From the NCBI RefSeq assembly GCF_030149425.1, contig NZ_JASBRQ010000059.1:1-53049 (forward strand): DNA of 53,049 bases, given 5' to 3'. The position numbers and the translations under genes were made by a program. Origin of the DNA: Maricaulis sp. (GTDB lineage: Bacteria; Pseudomonadota; Alphaproteobacteria; Caulobacterales; Maricaulaceae). Positions 19,904 to 27,675 of this stretch are shown here, piece after piece. Under the pieces are notes generated by a model, which worked only from the letters and a program-made list of their open reading frames with translations, was not told the DNA's origin and did no database searches. Positions within the stretch are counted from its first letter, which is position 1. The number at the start of each line of letters is the position of its first letter.

Positions 19904-20209
19904 CTAGTCTTCTACCGGCATGATGCTGGCGACCTTGGTGACGTCGAGGACCTGTTTAACATTGTGTCCGCCACCGCGAAGCCGGACGACCTTGCCCTGC
20001 TTCTTGCCGCGCTCATGGGCCAGCAACAACATGCCGACGCCTGCGGAATCGAGGGCGCTGACATCGGCAAGATCGAAAATGACACTGTCGCCGCTGAGCC
20101 CGTCAATGGCATCAAGGGCGCCCTTGAACACCTCGTGATCATCGAAACGGAAAGTACCGGAGAGCTTCACCGTCAGCGTGTTCGCGGCAGTCGCGGTAAT
20201 GAATTGCAT
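19904..20209 (-). CDS. STAS domain anti-sigma-factor antagonist-like protein
   Basis: 101-residue single STAS domain. The segment VIFDLADVSALDSAGVGMLLLA carries the Ser of the SpoIIAA-type phosphorylation loop (DSAG), so switching by a partner kinase is possible. It is the promoter-proximal gene of a probable two-gene operon with the hybrid histidine kinase. No anti-sigma kinase (RsbW type) or PP2C phosphatase gene is adjacent; the partner lies elsewhere or is the hybrid kinase itself (speculation). An AACCGGC/GCCGGTT hairpin at 20260-20277 lies in its upstream region. Confidence 0.88.
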   Translation of the reverse strand: MQFITATAANTLTVKLSGTFRFDDHEVFKGALDAIDGLSGDSVIFDLADVSALDSAGVGMLLLAHERGKKQGKVVRLRGGGHNVKQVLDVTKVASIMPVED

Positions 20210-20259
20210 GCTGACGGCTCCGTAGAGAAAAGCGATTCAGGTTCGACCGGCTCCAATCT

Positions 20260-20277
20260 AACCGGCTCGTGCCGGTT
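20260..20277. other. Perfect 7-bp inverted repeat upstream of the STAS gene
   Basis: AACCGGC-TCGT-GCCGGTT, 50 bp upstream of the STAS ATG in a region between two divergent operons. No U-run follows on either strand. It could be an operator or a 5'-UTR hairpin. The AT-rich stretch at 20305-20328 beyond it probably contains the promoter of the STAS-kinase operon. Confidence 0.4.
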
Positions 20278-20381
20278 CACCAACGCGGCAATTCCGGCGT
20301 GGTTTCAAATTTGTGTAAAATTTTAAAACCTGGCGGTCGGACACCGCCGGTTCGGTCCGCCCGTAAGACATGAATAATCCA

Positions 20382-20409
20382 CTGGACGCAGCATAAAGAT
20401 ATCTTTATA
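20382..20409 (+). promoter_or_regulatory. Probable promoter of the metX-metB operon
   Basis: CTGGAC (20382-20387) and TTTATA (20404-20409) with a 16-bp spacer. The predicted start near 20416 coincides with the first base of the SAM-II aptamer, which supports the assignment. Confidence 0.5.
20393..20408. promoter_or_regulatory. Perfect 16-bp palindrome over the -10 region of the met operon
   Basis: ATAAAGATATCTTTAT is its own reverse complement. It overlaps the predicted -10 and ends 8 bp before the riboswitch. It resembles the kind of site used by ArsR-type methionine-cycle regulators described in Proteobacteria (SahR/SamR), but I cannot confirm the motif, and no ArsR gene is in the window. 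Confidence 0.65.
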
Positions 20410-20415
20410 TACCGA

Positions 20416-20475
20416 TGTGCGCCGATTTGAGCTTCAGCTTGCGGGCGCGGAACAAGTGCAGCTAAAGCGGAGCGC
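20416..20475 (+). promoter_or_regulatory. SAM-II riboswitch (metA/metX leader type)
   Basis: Aptamer that binds S-adenosylmethionine and lowers expression of methionine synthesis genes. Stem P1 is GCGCC (20419-20423) with GGCGC (20444-20448), plus a U-G pair. The conserved loop bases GATTT (20424-20428) and TTGC (20439-20442) are present, and the conserved 3' strand AGCTAAAG is at 20460-20467. A pseudoknot GCTT (20431-20434) with AAGC (20465-20468) can form, covering the purine-rich GCGGAG (20467-20472). Order and spacing match the known environmental SAM-II crystal construct. The gene set downstream (metX, metB) is that expected for SAM-II in alphaproteobacteria. Confidence 0.88.
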
Positions 20476-20482
20476 CGTAGAT

Positions 20483-20497
20483 ATGAAACGATCCTGA
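20483..20497 (+). CDS. Possible 4-codon minigene (MKRS) after the riboswitch
   Basis: ATG AAA CGA TCC TGA. It starts 10 nt after the GCGGAG that the SAM-II pseudoknot would mask, so it is the first start codon available to that ribosome site. metX itself starts nearly 200 nt further on. Expression is not demonstrated and it may be fortuitous. The sequence overlaps a GATCC/GGATC hairpin (20490-20505) nested in a GCGCCG/CGGCG stem (20472-20513). Confidence 0.3.
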   Translation: MKRS

Positions 20498-20568
20498 TTG
20501 GATCCTTGCGGCGTGCTGTCTTCTCGTTCCGGGCTTTTCAAGCTTATCCAGAACAGAGGAGACGTTTG

Positions 20569-20676
20569 ATGCCTAACCCCACAATCCAACGCCAGAGCCC
20601 GGCTCCTCTCATGATTATGCGGGCAAGCAGGATCCAGCCCGTCTCATCTTGCGCCTTGCCCGACGGGGCGTGTTGA
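20569..20676 (+). CDS. 35-residue small ORF translationally coupled to metX
   Basis: Begins MPNPTIQRQSPAPLMIM and ends ALPDGAC. It has the strongest ribosome site of the leader (AGAGGAGA, 7 nt before ATG), and its TGA overlaps the metX ATG (TGATG at 20674-20678). metX itself has no clear Shine-Dalgarno, so it probably depends on termination of this ORF. The peptide has no membrane segment or known domain. It could be a regulatory leader peptide, or merely a device for coupling metX to the upstream ribosome site. Too short for a homology call by eye. Confidence 0.55.
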   Translation: MPNPTIQRQSPAPLMIMRASRIQPVSSCALPDGAC

Positions 20677-21626
20677 TGCTGCCGGCCCTGAGAATCCCGC
20701 CCGCCGCCGCCCGTTTCGCTGTGCGCGACTTACAGACAACCATCGACCTGCCAGGACAGGCCGCGACGACGATTGTGCACGGCCGCCTGGCCGGTAACCC
20801 CGACGCCGCGCCGGTAATAGTGCTTGGCGGGGTCTCGGCTGATCGCCGGGTTCTGTCCGATGAGCATGGCCCTGGCTGGTGGCCAGGCGTCGCGGCGCGC
20901 GGCGGTGCCCTCGACCCGGATCATGTTCAGATCCTGTCGATGGACTTTCTCGGCAGCGCATCGGGAGAACCCGCGCGGCTGCAAGACCAGGCCAGCGCCG
21001 CCTTGGCCCTGGCTGATGCAGCCGGGATAGAGCAATTCTCCATCATCGGCGCCAGCTTCGGCGGCACGGTAGCGCTGGAGATCGCTGCGCGCGCCCCGCA
21101 ACGCGTAACCGGTCTCGATCTGCTCTGCGCGGCGGCCGGGATCCACCCCATGGCCCAGGCCTGGCGCTCGATCCAGCGCGAAATCCTGGAACTGGCCCTC
21201 GATGCCGGCCTTGGCGCACGCGGGGTGGACATCGCCCGCCGCCTCGCCATGACCACCTATCGCACGCCGGAAGAATTCGCCCAGAGGTTTGGCCCGGCCG
21301 GTCCGGATGACCGGTGTGACCGCGGTGTGGAGGGCTATCTGCAGGCACGCGGAAGCGATTATGCCCGCACTGTATCTCCGGAGCGCTACTTGTCCCGGCT
21401 CGACGCCATGCAGGCGCCCGCAGGGGGGCTTGAGCGCATTTGTGCCCCGACGCGGCTTCTGGCGATCCGAAGCGACCGCCTGGTTCCGCCGGCAGAAATC
21501 CATGCCACAGCCCAGGCCCTTACGGCGGTGCGCGCCGAGGTCATCGAGATCGACAGCCTCTACGGCCATGACGGCTTCCTCAAGGATGCCGGGCCGGTGA
21601 ATGAATTCCTCAAGGACCGGTCATGA
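20676..21626 (+). CDS. metX: Homoserine O-acyltransferase, MetX-type alpha/beta-hydrolase
   Basis: Activates homoserine by O-acylation (acetyl- or succinyl-CoA) for methionine synthesis. The 316-residue product has nucleophile S127 in IIGASFGGTVALEIA, Asp D267 in AIRSDRLVPP and His H298 in YGHDGFL, the order and context typical of MetX. The ATG at 20676 overlaps the stop of a 35-codon ORF; a GTG/ATG further upstream at 20649 would run through that ORF. It is shorter than classical MetX (about 370), so it may belong to the succinyl-CoA-using subgroup known from Xanthomonadales; that is not decidable here. The ATGA overlap with the next gene couples it to the gamma-synthase, and both are under the SAM-II riboswitch. 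Confidence 0.87.
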   Translation: MLPALRIPPAAARFAVRDLQTTIDLPGQAATTIVHGRLAGNPDAAPVIVLGGVSADRRVLSDEHGPGWWPGVAARGGALDPDHVQILSMDFLGSASGEPARLQDQASAALALADAAGIEQFSIIGASFGGTVALEIAARAPQRVTGLDLLCAAAGIHPMAQAWRSIQREILELALDAGLGARGVDIARRLAMTTYRTPEEFAQRFGPAGPDDRCDRGVEGYLQARGSDYARTVSPERYLSRLDAMQAPAGGLERICAPTRLLAIRSDRLVPPAEIHATAQALTAVRAEVIEIDSLYGHDGFLKDAGPVNEFLKDRS

Positions 21627-22762
21627 CCACATCACGCACCCGCGCTGTGCGCGCAGGTATCAATACCGATCCGGGCCATGGCGCTGTTATCGCACCGGTA
21701 CACGTATCCGCCGCCTACCGGCGTGAAAACCCGGCACAACCGGGCCAGTTCGACTATGCCCGAACCGGCCAGCCGGGTCGCGCAGAGCTCGCCAAGGCGC
21801 TAGCGGCCCTAGAAGGCACAGCCGGAGCCGTGATCACCGCCTCCGGTATGGCGGCGATCGATATCCTTCTCAATCTGCTGCCCAATGGCGCCCGCATCAT
21901 TTGTGCGCATGATTGTTACGGCGGGACCCGGCGGATTTTCGATGCCCGGGCCGGTCAGCGCGGCTTTGACCTCGTCTATGCCGATTGCACCGACCCGGCT
22001 GCGCTGCGCCGCGCAGTAACCGCGGGCACCGCTCTGCTTTTCCTTGAAACGCCATCCAATCCGCGCCTGCGCCTGACCGATCTGGACCTTGCCATCAGCC
22101 TGGCCAAAAAGGCCGGTGCGCTCGTGGCGGTCGACAATACGATATTGTCCCCGGCGCTGCAGCGCCCAGCCGAGTTCGGCGCCGACTTCGTCATCAATTC
22201 CCTGACCAAGATCATTAATGGTCATTCCGACATGGTTGGCGGTGTGATCTGTGCCCGCGACCCCGGCCATGTCGAGGCGTTGGCCTGGTGGGCCAATGCC
22301 GCAGGAGCCGTCGGCGGCGCCTTTGACGCCTTTCTCGCCCTGCGCGGCCTGCGCACCCTGCCGGTCCGCGCCAAGGCGCAGTCAGACAGCGCACTCGAGA
22401 TTGCCCGCCATCTCAGCCACCACCCCCGAGTCCTGCGGGTCGACTACCCGGGACTGGAAGATCACCCCGGTCACGCCATTGCGGCCCGTCAGCAGGATGG
22501 TTTCGGCCCGTTGATGAGCCTCGAGCTCGACGGTGGCACAGAAGCCGCCCGCCAATTCGTGCAGACACTGCAGCTCTTCACCCTGGCCCAGTCCCTGGGC
22601 GGGGTGGAGAGCCTGTGTTCGATCCCGGCAACGATGACGCACGCGGCGATGACGCCAGAGGCGCGGATTGAAGCCGGGGTCGGCAACGGGCTTGTGCGCC
22701 TGTCGGTCGGTCTGGAAAGCCCGCAGGACCTGTGCGCCGACCTCGATCAGGCCCTCGGCTAG
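21623..22762 (+). CDS. metB: Cystathionine gamma-synthase / O-acylhomoserine sulfhydrylase (PLP)
   Basis: Cys/Met-metabolism PLP enzyme of 379 residues. The PLP lysine is K196 in NSLTKIINGHSDMVGG, the PLP-nitrogen Asp is D171 (VAVDNT) and SGMAAID carries the phosphate-binding turn. It replaces the acyl group of activated homoserine with cysteine (cystathionine gamma-synthase) or sulfide (sulfhydrylase). Position directly behind metX makes a methionine role secure, but the choice of nucleophile is open; MetB is the nearest match. It overlaps metX by ATGA. Confidence 0.85.
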   Translation: MTTSRTRAVRAGINTDPGHGAVIAPVHVSAAYRRENPAQPGQFDYARTGQPGRAELAKALAALEGTAGAVITASGMAAIDILLNLLPNGARIICAHDCYGGTRRIFDARAGQRGFDLVYADCTDPAALRRAVTAGTALLFLETPSNPRLRLTDLDLAISLAKKAGALVAVDNTILSPALQRPAEFGADFVINSLTKIINGHSDMVGGVICARDPGHVEALAWWANAAGAVGGAFDAFLALRGLRTLPVRAKAQSDSALEIARHLSHHPRVLRVDYPGLEDHPGHAIAARQQDGFGPLMSLELDGGTEAARQFVQTLQLFTLAQSLGGVESLCSIPATMTHAAMTPEARIEAGVGNGLVRLSVGLESPQDLCADLDQALG

Positions 22763-22786
22763 CTCTAGCGGCGGAGTGGCTAGGCG

Positions 22787-23107
22787 CTAACCCAGAACCA
22801 GCGCCAAAACGGCTCCGATCACACCGCCAGCCATATAGGCGCCGCCCGTCTCGACCGTCATTACGGCTTCATAGATATGACCGTCATGCTCGAAGCGATG
22901 CTAGGGATTGAACCCGATCGTGCGCAGCTCCGATACAAGCGCGCCATTGATCCAGATCTTCTCCTTGCCCGTCCAAGCCGACAGCCAGACGCCAATCTCC
23001 ACATCGTCCTGCTTGAACTTGAGCGACGCGCCATGCTTGAGCGACAGCGTCGCATCGACCAGCCCGCGTGCAATGAAGTCATGATCAGCCATCACGTGAT
23101 CCGCCAT
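22787..23107 (-). pseudogene. Small soluble protein gene interrupted by an in-frame amber codon
   Basis: From ATG 23107 the frame reads 68 codons (MADHVMADHDFIARG ... SELRTIGFNP), meets TAG at 22901-22903, and then continues for 37 more sense codons (HRFEHDGHIYEAVMTVETGG ... AVLALVLG) to TAG at 22787. The part beyond the amber keeps protein-like composition and ends in a hydrophobic Gly/Ala/Val tail that may be a TM segment. The first part looks like a beta-rich domain with KEKIWINGALVSELRTIG. A single nonsense change in an intact 106-codon gene is the simplest reading. Alternatives are a genuine 68-residue protein, suppression of the amber, or a sequencing error. I do not recognise the family with certainty. 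Confidence 0.6.
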
Positions 23108-23138
23108 TTCAGAGACCTTTCAGAGCATAGCGCCGCAA

Positions 23139-23255
23139 TCAACCGAAGCGACTTAATGCGATGACCAGCGCAACAATGCCACCGCCAAGCAGGAGAAAGA
23201 AAACCACTTCCCAGCCGCTTGCTCCGGCCAGCGCCTTTTTTCGCTCTGTCATCAT
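23139..23255 (-). CDS. 38-residue single-TM small protein
   Basis: MMTERKKALAGASGWEVV followed by a hydrophobic helix rich in Phe/Leu/Gly/Val (about residues 15-34) and SRFG. The ATG at 23255 has GCGGAG 7 nt upstream; a longer start at 23321 adds an unlikely Cys/His/Arg-rich piece. The charged N-terminus and single helix suggest an inner-membrane peptide of unknown role. It lies directly upstream of the amber-interrupted gene on the same strand (31 bp), so the two may be co-transcribed. Confidence 0.6.
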   Translation of the reverse strand: MMTERKKALAGASGWEVVFFLLLGGGIVALVIALSRFG

Positions 23256-23387
23256 GACCATACTCCGCTCGCTTACCGCTGCATCAAACCAGAGTCTTCC
23301 ATGACGCAAACAAGACGTCACCGTCTACGACACAGACGCGACAGCGCTGCCTAAGCGGTGTGACAGCAATACGTCACACCATATTTT

Positions 23388-24815
23388 TCAGGGAGTTGGC
23401 GAGAGTGCTACGCGATAGGCTCCGGGCTCTCCGGATATGACCCAGCCGGCGTCGGCGAGGCCCGGCAGGACAAACCCAGCCGGGTCATCCAGATCGGACT
23501 GCCGGACGCTGTCGATCCATGCCGCGAGCCGTGCGTCCGCTCCCAGGCTGACCAGGACGGCGTGAAAATCCTCCACCGTGTAGAGCCGGTCTGAATGCTC
23601 CAGCCCGCGCGCGATCAGCTCCGACCATAATTGCGAAAGGCCAGCGGACGGGTCTGTAGGGCGGATGCTGAAGCCGGCACGCCAATTCATCAGCACACCG
23701 CAACTGTAATGCGCACCATACCGCCCGCGCTCAATGGCGGCATCCAGCGGTCCGCCTTCCAGTTCGCCGATACATCCATTCAGTGCCCTGGACAGGCGCT
23801 CTTGGAGAAATTCCTGGTCAATCAGACCGGCGTCGATGAGTGCGAACCAGCTCAATAGATCGGCACTGCCCTCATGCATCCAGGCCTCGTTGAGCTGGGC
23901 ATTGGTGACAAGGTCGCCATTCCAAAGATGCACCGCTTCATGGACCATCAACCGGGTGACAAAACGGTCGACCATGTCCTGCATAGCGGGATCGTCGCTG
24001 AACAGGCGGCCGCCGCCGACTTCAATAGCGACCTGGTTGTCGAGCACCCCGCCGCGAAAGGCGATACCATCGCCGACATCGGTACGCTCGGCCAGGATCA
24101 GGACGGGCTGAACCGGCAAGGCCTGCCCCAGCGCGCGCTCTATCCCCGCAATCGCGTCTTCAAGCGCGGCACTCACAACTTGCGACATTCGCGCCGGGAT
24201 GGTGTCAGCGACAAATACGGCCGTCGCCGCGTCAACGCTCTGGTGTGCCGTGCCGAACAGGGCAAAGGCGCCGATTTGCGGATTGAAGACATGGCTGTCT
24301 GATGCCGTGCTGGGGCCGCCATGGACCAGAACCGTTTCCTGCAAGCGGCTATCAAAGCGGAAACGGTGCTCTGCGGCGCGCAGATCATCAGCGCTCGGGA
24401 CGTCGTCCTCGCACACGCCCGCAAGCATGAACTGACCGGTATAGATCGCGATGGCCTCACCACCGAGGGGAAGGAAAGACTGATTGTCGAACAAGACGGG
24501 ATGGTCGCGATGGCTGAGCTCGATCGTGATCTGGTCAACCGGTTGGCCCGCTGTCAGATAATCGATGTTCGCGCTGCGGCTCAGCGCGACATGGTCGCCA
24601 GTCACTGTCCAGCGTGCGGTACGAAAATCATCGCCGCTACGCATAAAGGCCCAGCGCGCGTGCGGTTGGTCGAAGTGATAGCGAATTTGCCAGTTGTCCC
24701 GGTCGACCCGCTCAATCTCGACTTCAACACCCGGGTTGCAGTCAGCCAAGGCCATTGAGCCCCCCGCCAGCGCGGCCGCAAGCCCGGACCAAATCATGTT
24801 CAACTGTCTCATCAT
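23388..24815 (-). CDS. Secreted gluzincin-like (M1-type) zinc peptidase, function unknown
   Basis: 475 residues from ATG 24815 (AGG 8 nt upstream; ATG 24812 is equally possible, 24821 and 24851 less so). A signal peptide ends near GGSMALA. An N-terminal beta-rich region is followed by a helical catalytic region with HEAVH at 292-296 and E315 in WMHEGSADLL. The spacing HEXXH-x18-E equals that of M1 aminopeptidases, and the flanking LWNGDLVT resembles M1 QWFGNLVT. The M1 GAMEN exopeptidase motif is not evident, so specificity is open. Total length is much shorter than M1 enzymes. Likely periplasmic. Monocistronic, divergent from nothing close. Confidence 0.72.
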   Translation of the reverse strand: MMRQLNMIWSGLAAALAGGSMALADCNPGVEVEIERVDRDNWQIRYHFDQPHARWAFMRSGDDFRTARWTVTGDHVALSRSANIDYLTAGQPVDQITIELSHRDHPVLFDNQSFLPLGGEAIAIYTGQFMLAGVCEDDVPSADDLRAAEHRFRFDSRLQETVLVHGGPSTASDSHVFNPQIGAFALFGTAHQSVDAATAVFVADTIPARMSQVVSAALEDAIAGIERALGQALPVQPVLILAERTDVGDGIAFRGGVLDNQVAIEVGGGRLFSDDPAMQDMVDRFVTRLMVHEAVHLWNGDLVTNAQLNEAWMHEGSADLLSWFALIDAGLIDQEFLQERLSRALNGCIGELEGGPLDAAIERGRYGAHYSCGVLMNWRAGFSIRPTDPSAGLSQLWSELIARGLEHSDRLYTVEDFHAVLVSLGADARLAAWIDSVRQSDLDDPAGFVLPGLADAGWVISGEPGAYRVALSPTP

Positions 24816-24893
24816 AGGCATCACCTGACGAGAGCGCGCCCGCAGTGGCAATGTAATAATTCTGACATTTCAGTGAGCTGGCGCCCGGACTCG

Positions 24894-25769
24894 CTAGAGC
24901 TTCAGCCCGCCATGACCGTGCTCGAGCTCGCGGATAATGGTGTCGCGCAGGCGCTCGGCCGCGGGTGGGATGGAAGAGGCTTCCAACAGCGCCATTTCCG
25001 TATCCGACAGATCCGGCAGACCGCTCTCGGCGGCATCAAGCATGAAGAGGTCGTCCGGCACCATATCCTTGGCCAGAACGCTCACTCCGAGCCCGGCCCG
25101 CACCGCCGCATGGGTGCCGGCAAGCGAGGCGCAGGTATAGACAATCCGCCAGGGCCGGCCGGCCTGGTCGAGCGCCTCGGTGGCGCGCTTGCGATAGACA
25201 CAAGGAGACGGCGACACAACGAGGGGCAGATCGGTCTGTTCCGCGGCGCCTTCCGAGGCGCCGACCCAGACCAGCGGCTCACGCCAGACCCGGCGGCCGG
25301 TGAGCGCGTCATCCGGTTCGCGTTTGACGATTGCCAGGTCCAGCCCGCCGCTGTCGAAACGCTGGACCAGGTCCAGGGTCAGCTCACAGCGCATTTCCAG
25401 AACCACGTCCGGGTGGCTGGCAGCGAAGCGCGAGAGCACATTGGCCAGGTGCACCGTGGCGAAATCCTCCGGTGCGCCGAGCCGGACAACACCGGTCAGC
25501 CGCTGCTCGTCGAACCGGGTCACCAGCTCATCATGCAAAGAGAGTATCTTCCGGGCTTTCTCCAGCAGGGCCTCGCCATCATTGGTCGGTCGCAGGTGAT
25601 GCGGCGAGCGATCCAGCAGGCGGACCCGGAGCTGCGACTCAAGGCGTTTGATCTGCAGCGATACGGTCGACTGGCTCAGATGCAGGCGTTTGGCCGCAGC
25701 GCTGAAACCACGGCTCTCCACCACGGTGACGAAGGCGCGCAGAAGGTCGGGATGAAGACTGTGGGGCAT
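24894..25769 (-). CDS. LysR family transcriptional regulator
   Basis: 291 residues. N-terminal winged HTH (about 5-65: LRAFVTVVESRGFSAAAKRLHLSQSTVSLQIKRLE) and a periplasmic-binding-protein-like effector domain (about 90-290). It is divergent from the isocitrate dehydrogenase gene with about 100 bp between starts, the usual layout for a LysR regulator and its target. However, TCA-cycle control by this protein is only a positional guess, and it could act elsewhere. The ATG at 25769 gives the standard family N-terminus. Confidence 0.93.
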   Translation of the reverse strand: MPHSLHPDLLRAFVTVVESRGFSAAAKRLHLSQSTVSLQIKRLESQLRVRLLDRSPHHLRPTNDGEALLEKARKILSLHDELVTRFDEQRLTGVVRLGAPEDFATVHLANVLSRFAASHPDVVLEMRCELTLDLVQRFDSGGLDLAIVKREPDDALTGRRVWREPLVWVGASEGAAEQTDLPLVVSPSPCVYRKRATEALDQAGRPWRIVYTCASLAGTHAAVRAGLGVSVLAKDMVPDDLFMLDAAESGLPDLSDTEMALLEASSIPPAAERLRDTIIRELEHGHGGLKL

Positions 25770-25871
25770 GATTGCGATATTTAATAATGACGGCGACGAA
25801 AATCAATTTCACACATGGTGACGTATAGGGTAGGCGGTGCGCCAAACTTGTGTGTGAAGAAGGACGTCAAC

Positions 25872-27347
25872 GTGAATCTGACTGTAAATCCGAACGATAT
25901 TTCCGAGGCGCAGGGCAGCGTCGAAACCCCGCTCATCACTGTGGCATCCGGCGACGGCATCGGCCCGGAAATCATGGATGCGGCGCTCAAAGTGCTCGAG
26001 GCCGGCGGCGCACGCTTCCAGGCTGAGCCGATCGAGATCGGGGAAAAGGTCTATCTGTCGGGCATCAGCGCCGGGATCACCCCGGAAGCCTGGGACAGCC
26101 TTCGCCGTACGCGCGTCTTCTTCAAGGCGCCGATCACCACGCCGCAGGGCGGCGGCTATAAAAGCCTCAATGTCACCGTGCGCAAATCGCTCGGCCTGTT
26201 CGCCAATGTCCGCCCCTGTGCGGCCTATGCGCCCTACATCGCCACCAAGCATCCCGACATGGATGTCGTCATTGTGCGCGAGAATGAGGAAGACCTTTAT
26301 GCCGGTATCGAGCACCGTCAGACCGATGAGGTCTATCAGTGCCTGAAGCTGATCTCGCGCCCGGGCTGCGAGAAGATCGTCCGCTATGCGTTCGAATACG
26401 CGCGCGCCTATGGCCGCAAAAAAGTGACCTGCATGGTGAAAGACAACATCATGAAGCTCACCGACGGTTTGTTCGCCAAGGTCTTTGACGAGATCTCGGC
26501 GGAGTATTCCGACATCGCGGCTGAACACTACATCATCGATATCGGCACCGCCCGCCTCGCCGACGCACCGGAGCGCTTCGACGTCATCGTCACGCCGAAC
26601 CTGTATGGCGACATCATCTCCGACGTGGCGGCCGAAGTTGCCGGCTCAGTCGGTCTGGGCGCCTCCGCCAATATCGGCGCCAGCTGCGCCATGTTCGAGG
26701 CCATTCACGGCTCGGCCCCGGATATTGCCGGCAAGAACATCGCCAACCCGTCCGGCCTCATCCTGGCCGGCGTGATGATGCTGGTGCATCTCGGCCAGAG
26801 CGAAGCTGCCTCGCGCATTCATAATGCCTGGCTGAAGACCGTGGAGGACGGCTTCGGCACCGGCGATATGAAGCCGACCGAACAGCCGCTCGGCACCAAG
26901 GAATTCGCCCAGGCCGTGGTCGAGCGCATGGGTCAGCACCCGGCCACCTTGCCGAAAGCCAATTACGCCGCCGACGCCAAGCCGATCACCATCCAGCAGC
27001 CCGAGCGCAAGGCTCCGGCGGTCAAGGAAATGGTCGGTGTTGATGTCTTCGTGCAGCATGCCGGCGCCGCCGACGCGCTGGCCGAAGCTCTGCAGGCGGC
27101 GTCCAACGAGGCCTTCGAGCTGGTCCTGATCACCAATCGCGGCGTCAAGGTCTGGCCGGAAGGTCTGCCGGAGACCTTCTGCACCGATCACTGGCGCTGC
27201 CGCTTCCACGCTACGGGCAAGGCCGGCATCCTCGATGTCGCCGACCTGCTCGGCAAGCTGGGCACGGCCGGGATCGACGCCATCAAGACGGAAAATCTCT
27301 ACACGTTTGACGGTGAACGCGGTTACTCGCTCGGCCAGGGTCAGTAA
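25872..27347 (+). CDS. icd: Isocitrate dehydrogenase, NAD-type with C-terminal extension
   Basis: Oxidative decarboxylation of isocitrate to 2-oxoglutarate. 491 residues from the GTG at 25872 (AAGGA 7 nt upstream); the ATG at 25815 lacks a ribosome site and would leave only 45 bp to the divergent LysR gene. The catalytic core (about 15-350) has SGDGIGPE, the IDH/IMDH signature NLYGDIISD (about 243-251) and the cofactor loop HGSAPDIAGK. Asp284-Ile285 in that loop replace the Lys-Tyr of NADP-specific E. coli IDH, which points to NAD+. A C-terminal domain of about 130 residues (VDVFVQHAGAADALAEAL onward) matches the longer type of IDH found in Rickettsia and Thermus. A strong terminator follows. 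Confidence 0.88.
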   Translation: MNLTVNPNDISEAQGSVETPLITVASGDGIGPEIMDAALKVLEAGGARFQAEPIEIGEKVYLSGISAGITPEAWDSLRRTRVFFKAPITTPQGGGYKSLNVTVRKSLGLFANVRPCAAYAPYIATKHPDMDVVIVRENEEDLYAGIEHRQTDEVYQCLKLISRPGCEKIVRYAFEYARAYGRKKVTCMVKDNIMKLTDGLFAKVFDEISAEYSDIAAEHYIIDIGTARLADAPERFDVIVTPNLYGDIISDVAAEVAGSVGLGASANIGASCAMFEAIHGSAPDIAGKNIANPSGLILAGVMMLVHLGQSEAASRIHNAWLKTVEDGFGTGDMKPTEQPLGTKEFAQAVVERMGQHPATLPKANYAADAKPITIQQPERKAPAVKEMVGVDVFVQHAGAADALAEALQAASNEAFELVLITNRGVKVWPEGLPETFCTDHWRCRFHATGKAGILDVADLLGKLGTAGIDAIKTENLYTFDGERGYSLGQGQ

Positions 27348-27372
27348 ACCCGGCCAAGCCCTGGAACAAGAA

Positions 27373-27406
27373 GCCCTCCCCGGCGCTCCCGGGGAGGGCT
27401 TTTTCT
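27373..27406 (+). terminator. Rho-independent terminator of the isocitrate dehydrogenase gene
   Basis: Perfect 11-bp stem GCCCTCCCCGG / CCGGGGAGGGC around CGCTC, followed by TTTTTCTT. Confidence 0.92.
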
Positions 27407-27437
27407 TGTCCGCGCTCCGGCTCTCCGGATCGCCGAA

Positions 27438-27575
27438 TCAATTCAGCCAGCTACCGATCATCCCGAGGAAAATCACACCAGCAATGAAAGCCACCTGGAG
27501 GGCGAATCCGAGCAGATAGCGCTGATAAAAGTCCATTTTATCAATATGGTGCTGCAGGTCAGAGAGTATATTCAT
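27438..27575 (-). CDS. 45-residue single-TM small protein
   Basis: Starts MNILSDLQHHIDKMDFYQRY, followed by a 20-residue hydrophobic helix (about 20-42: LLGFALQVAFIAG...) and GSWLN. The short amphipathic N-terminus and one helix suggest an inner-membrane regulatory peptide; the family is not recognised. GAAAGA lies about 5 nt before the ATG. The upstream 27576-27640 is AT-rich (TCTTGTTTTTTGTCAGTATACA), which would fit a promoter. Expression is not proven, but coding character is better than that of random frames here. Confidence 0.5.
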   Translation of the reverse strand: MNILSDLQHHIDKMDFYQRYLLGFALQVAFIAGVIFLGMIGSWLN

Positions 27576-27675
27576 GATCATTCTTTCGTCTTGTTTTTTG
27601 TCAGTATACATACCTTTTTATTGACCTACAAATCGTCCGGCTTTCGAGCCTCCGGGGCGACCGTCAAAAGCGCAT

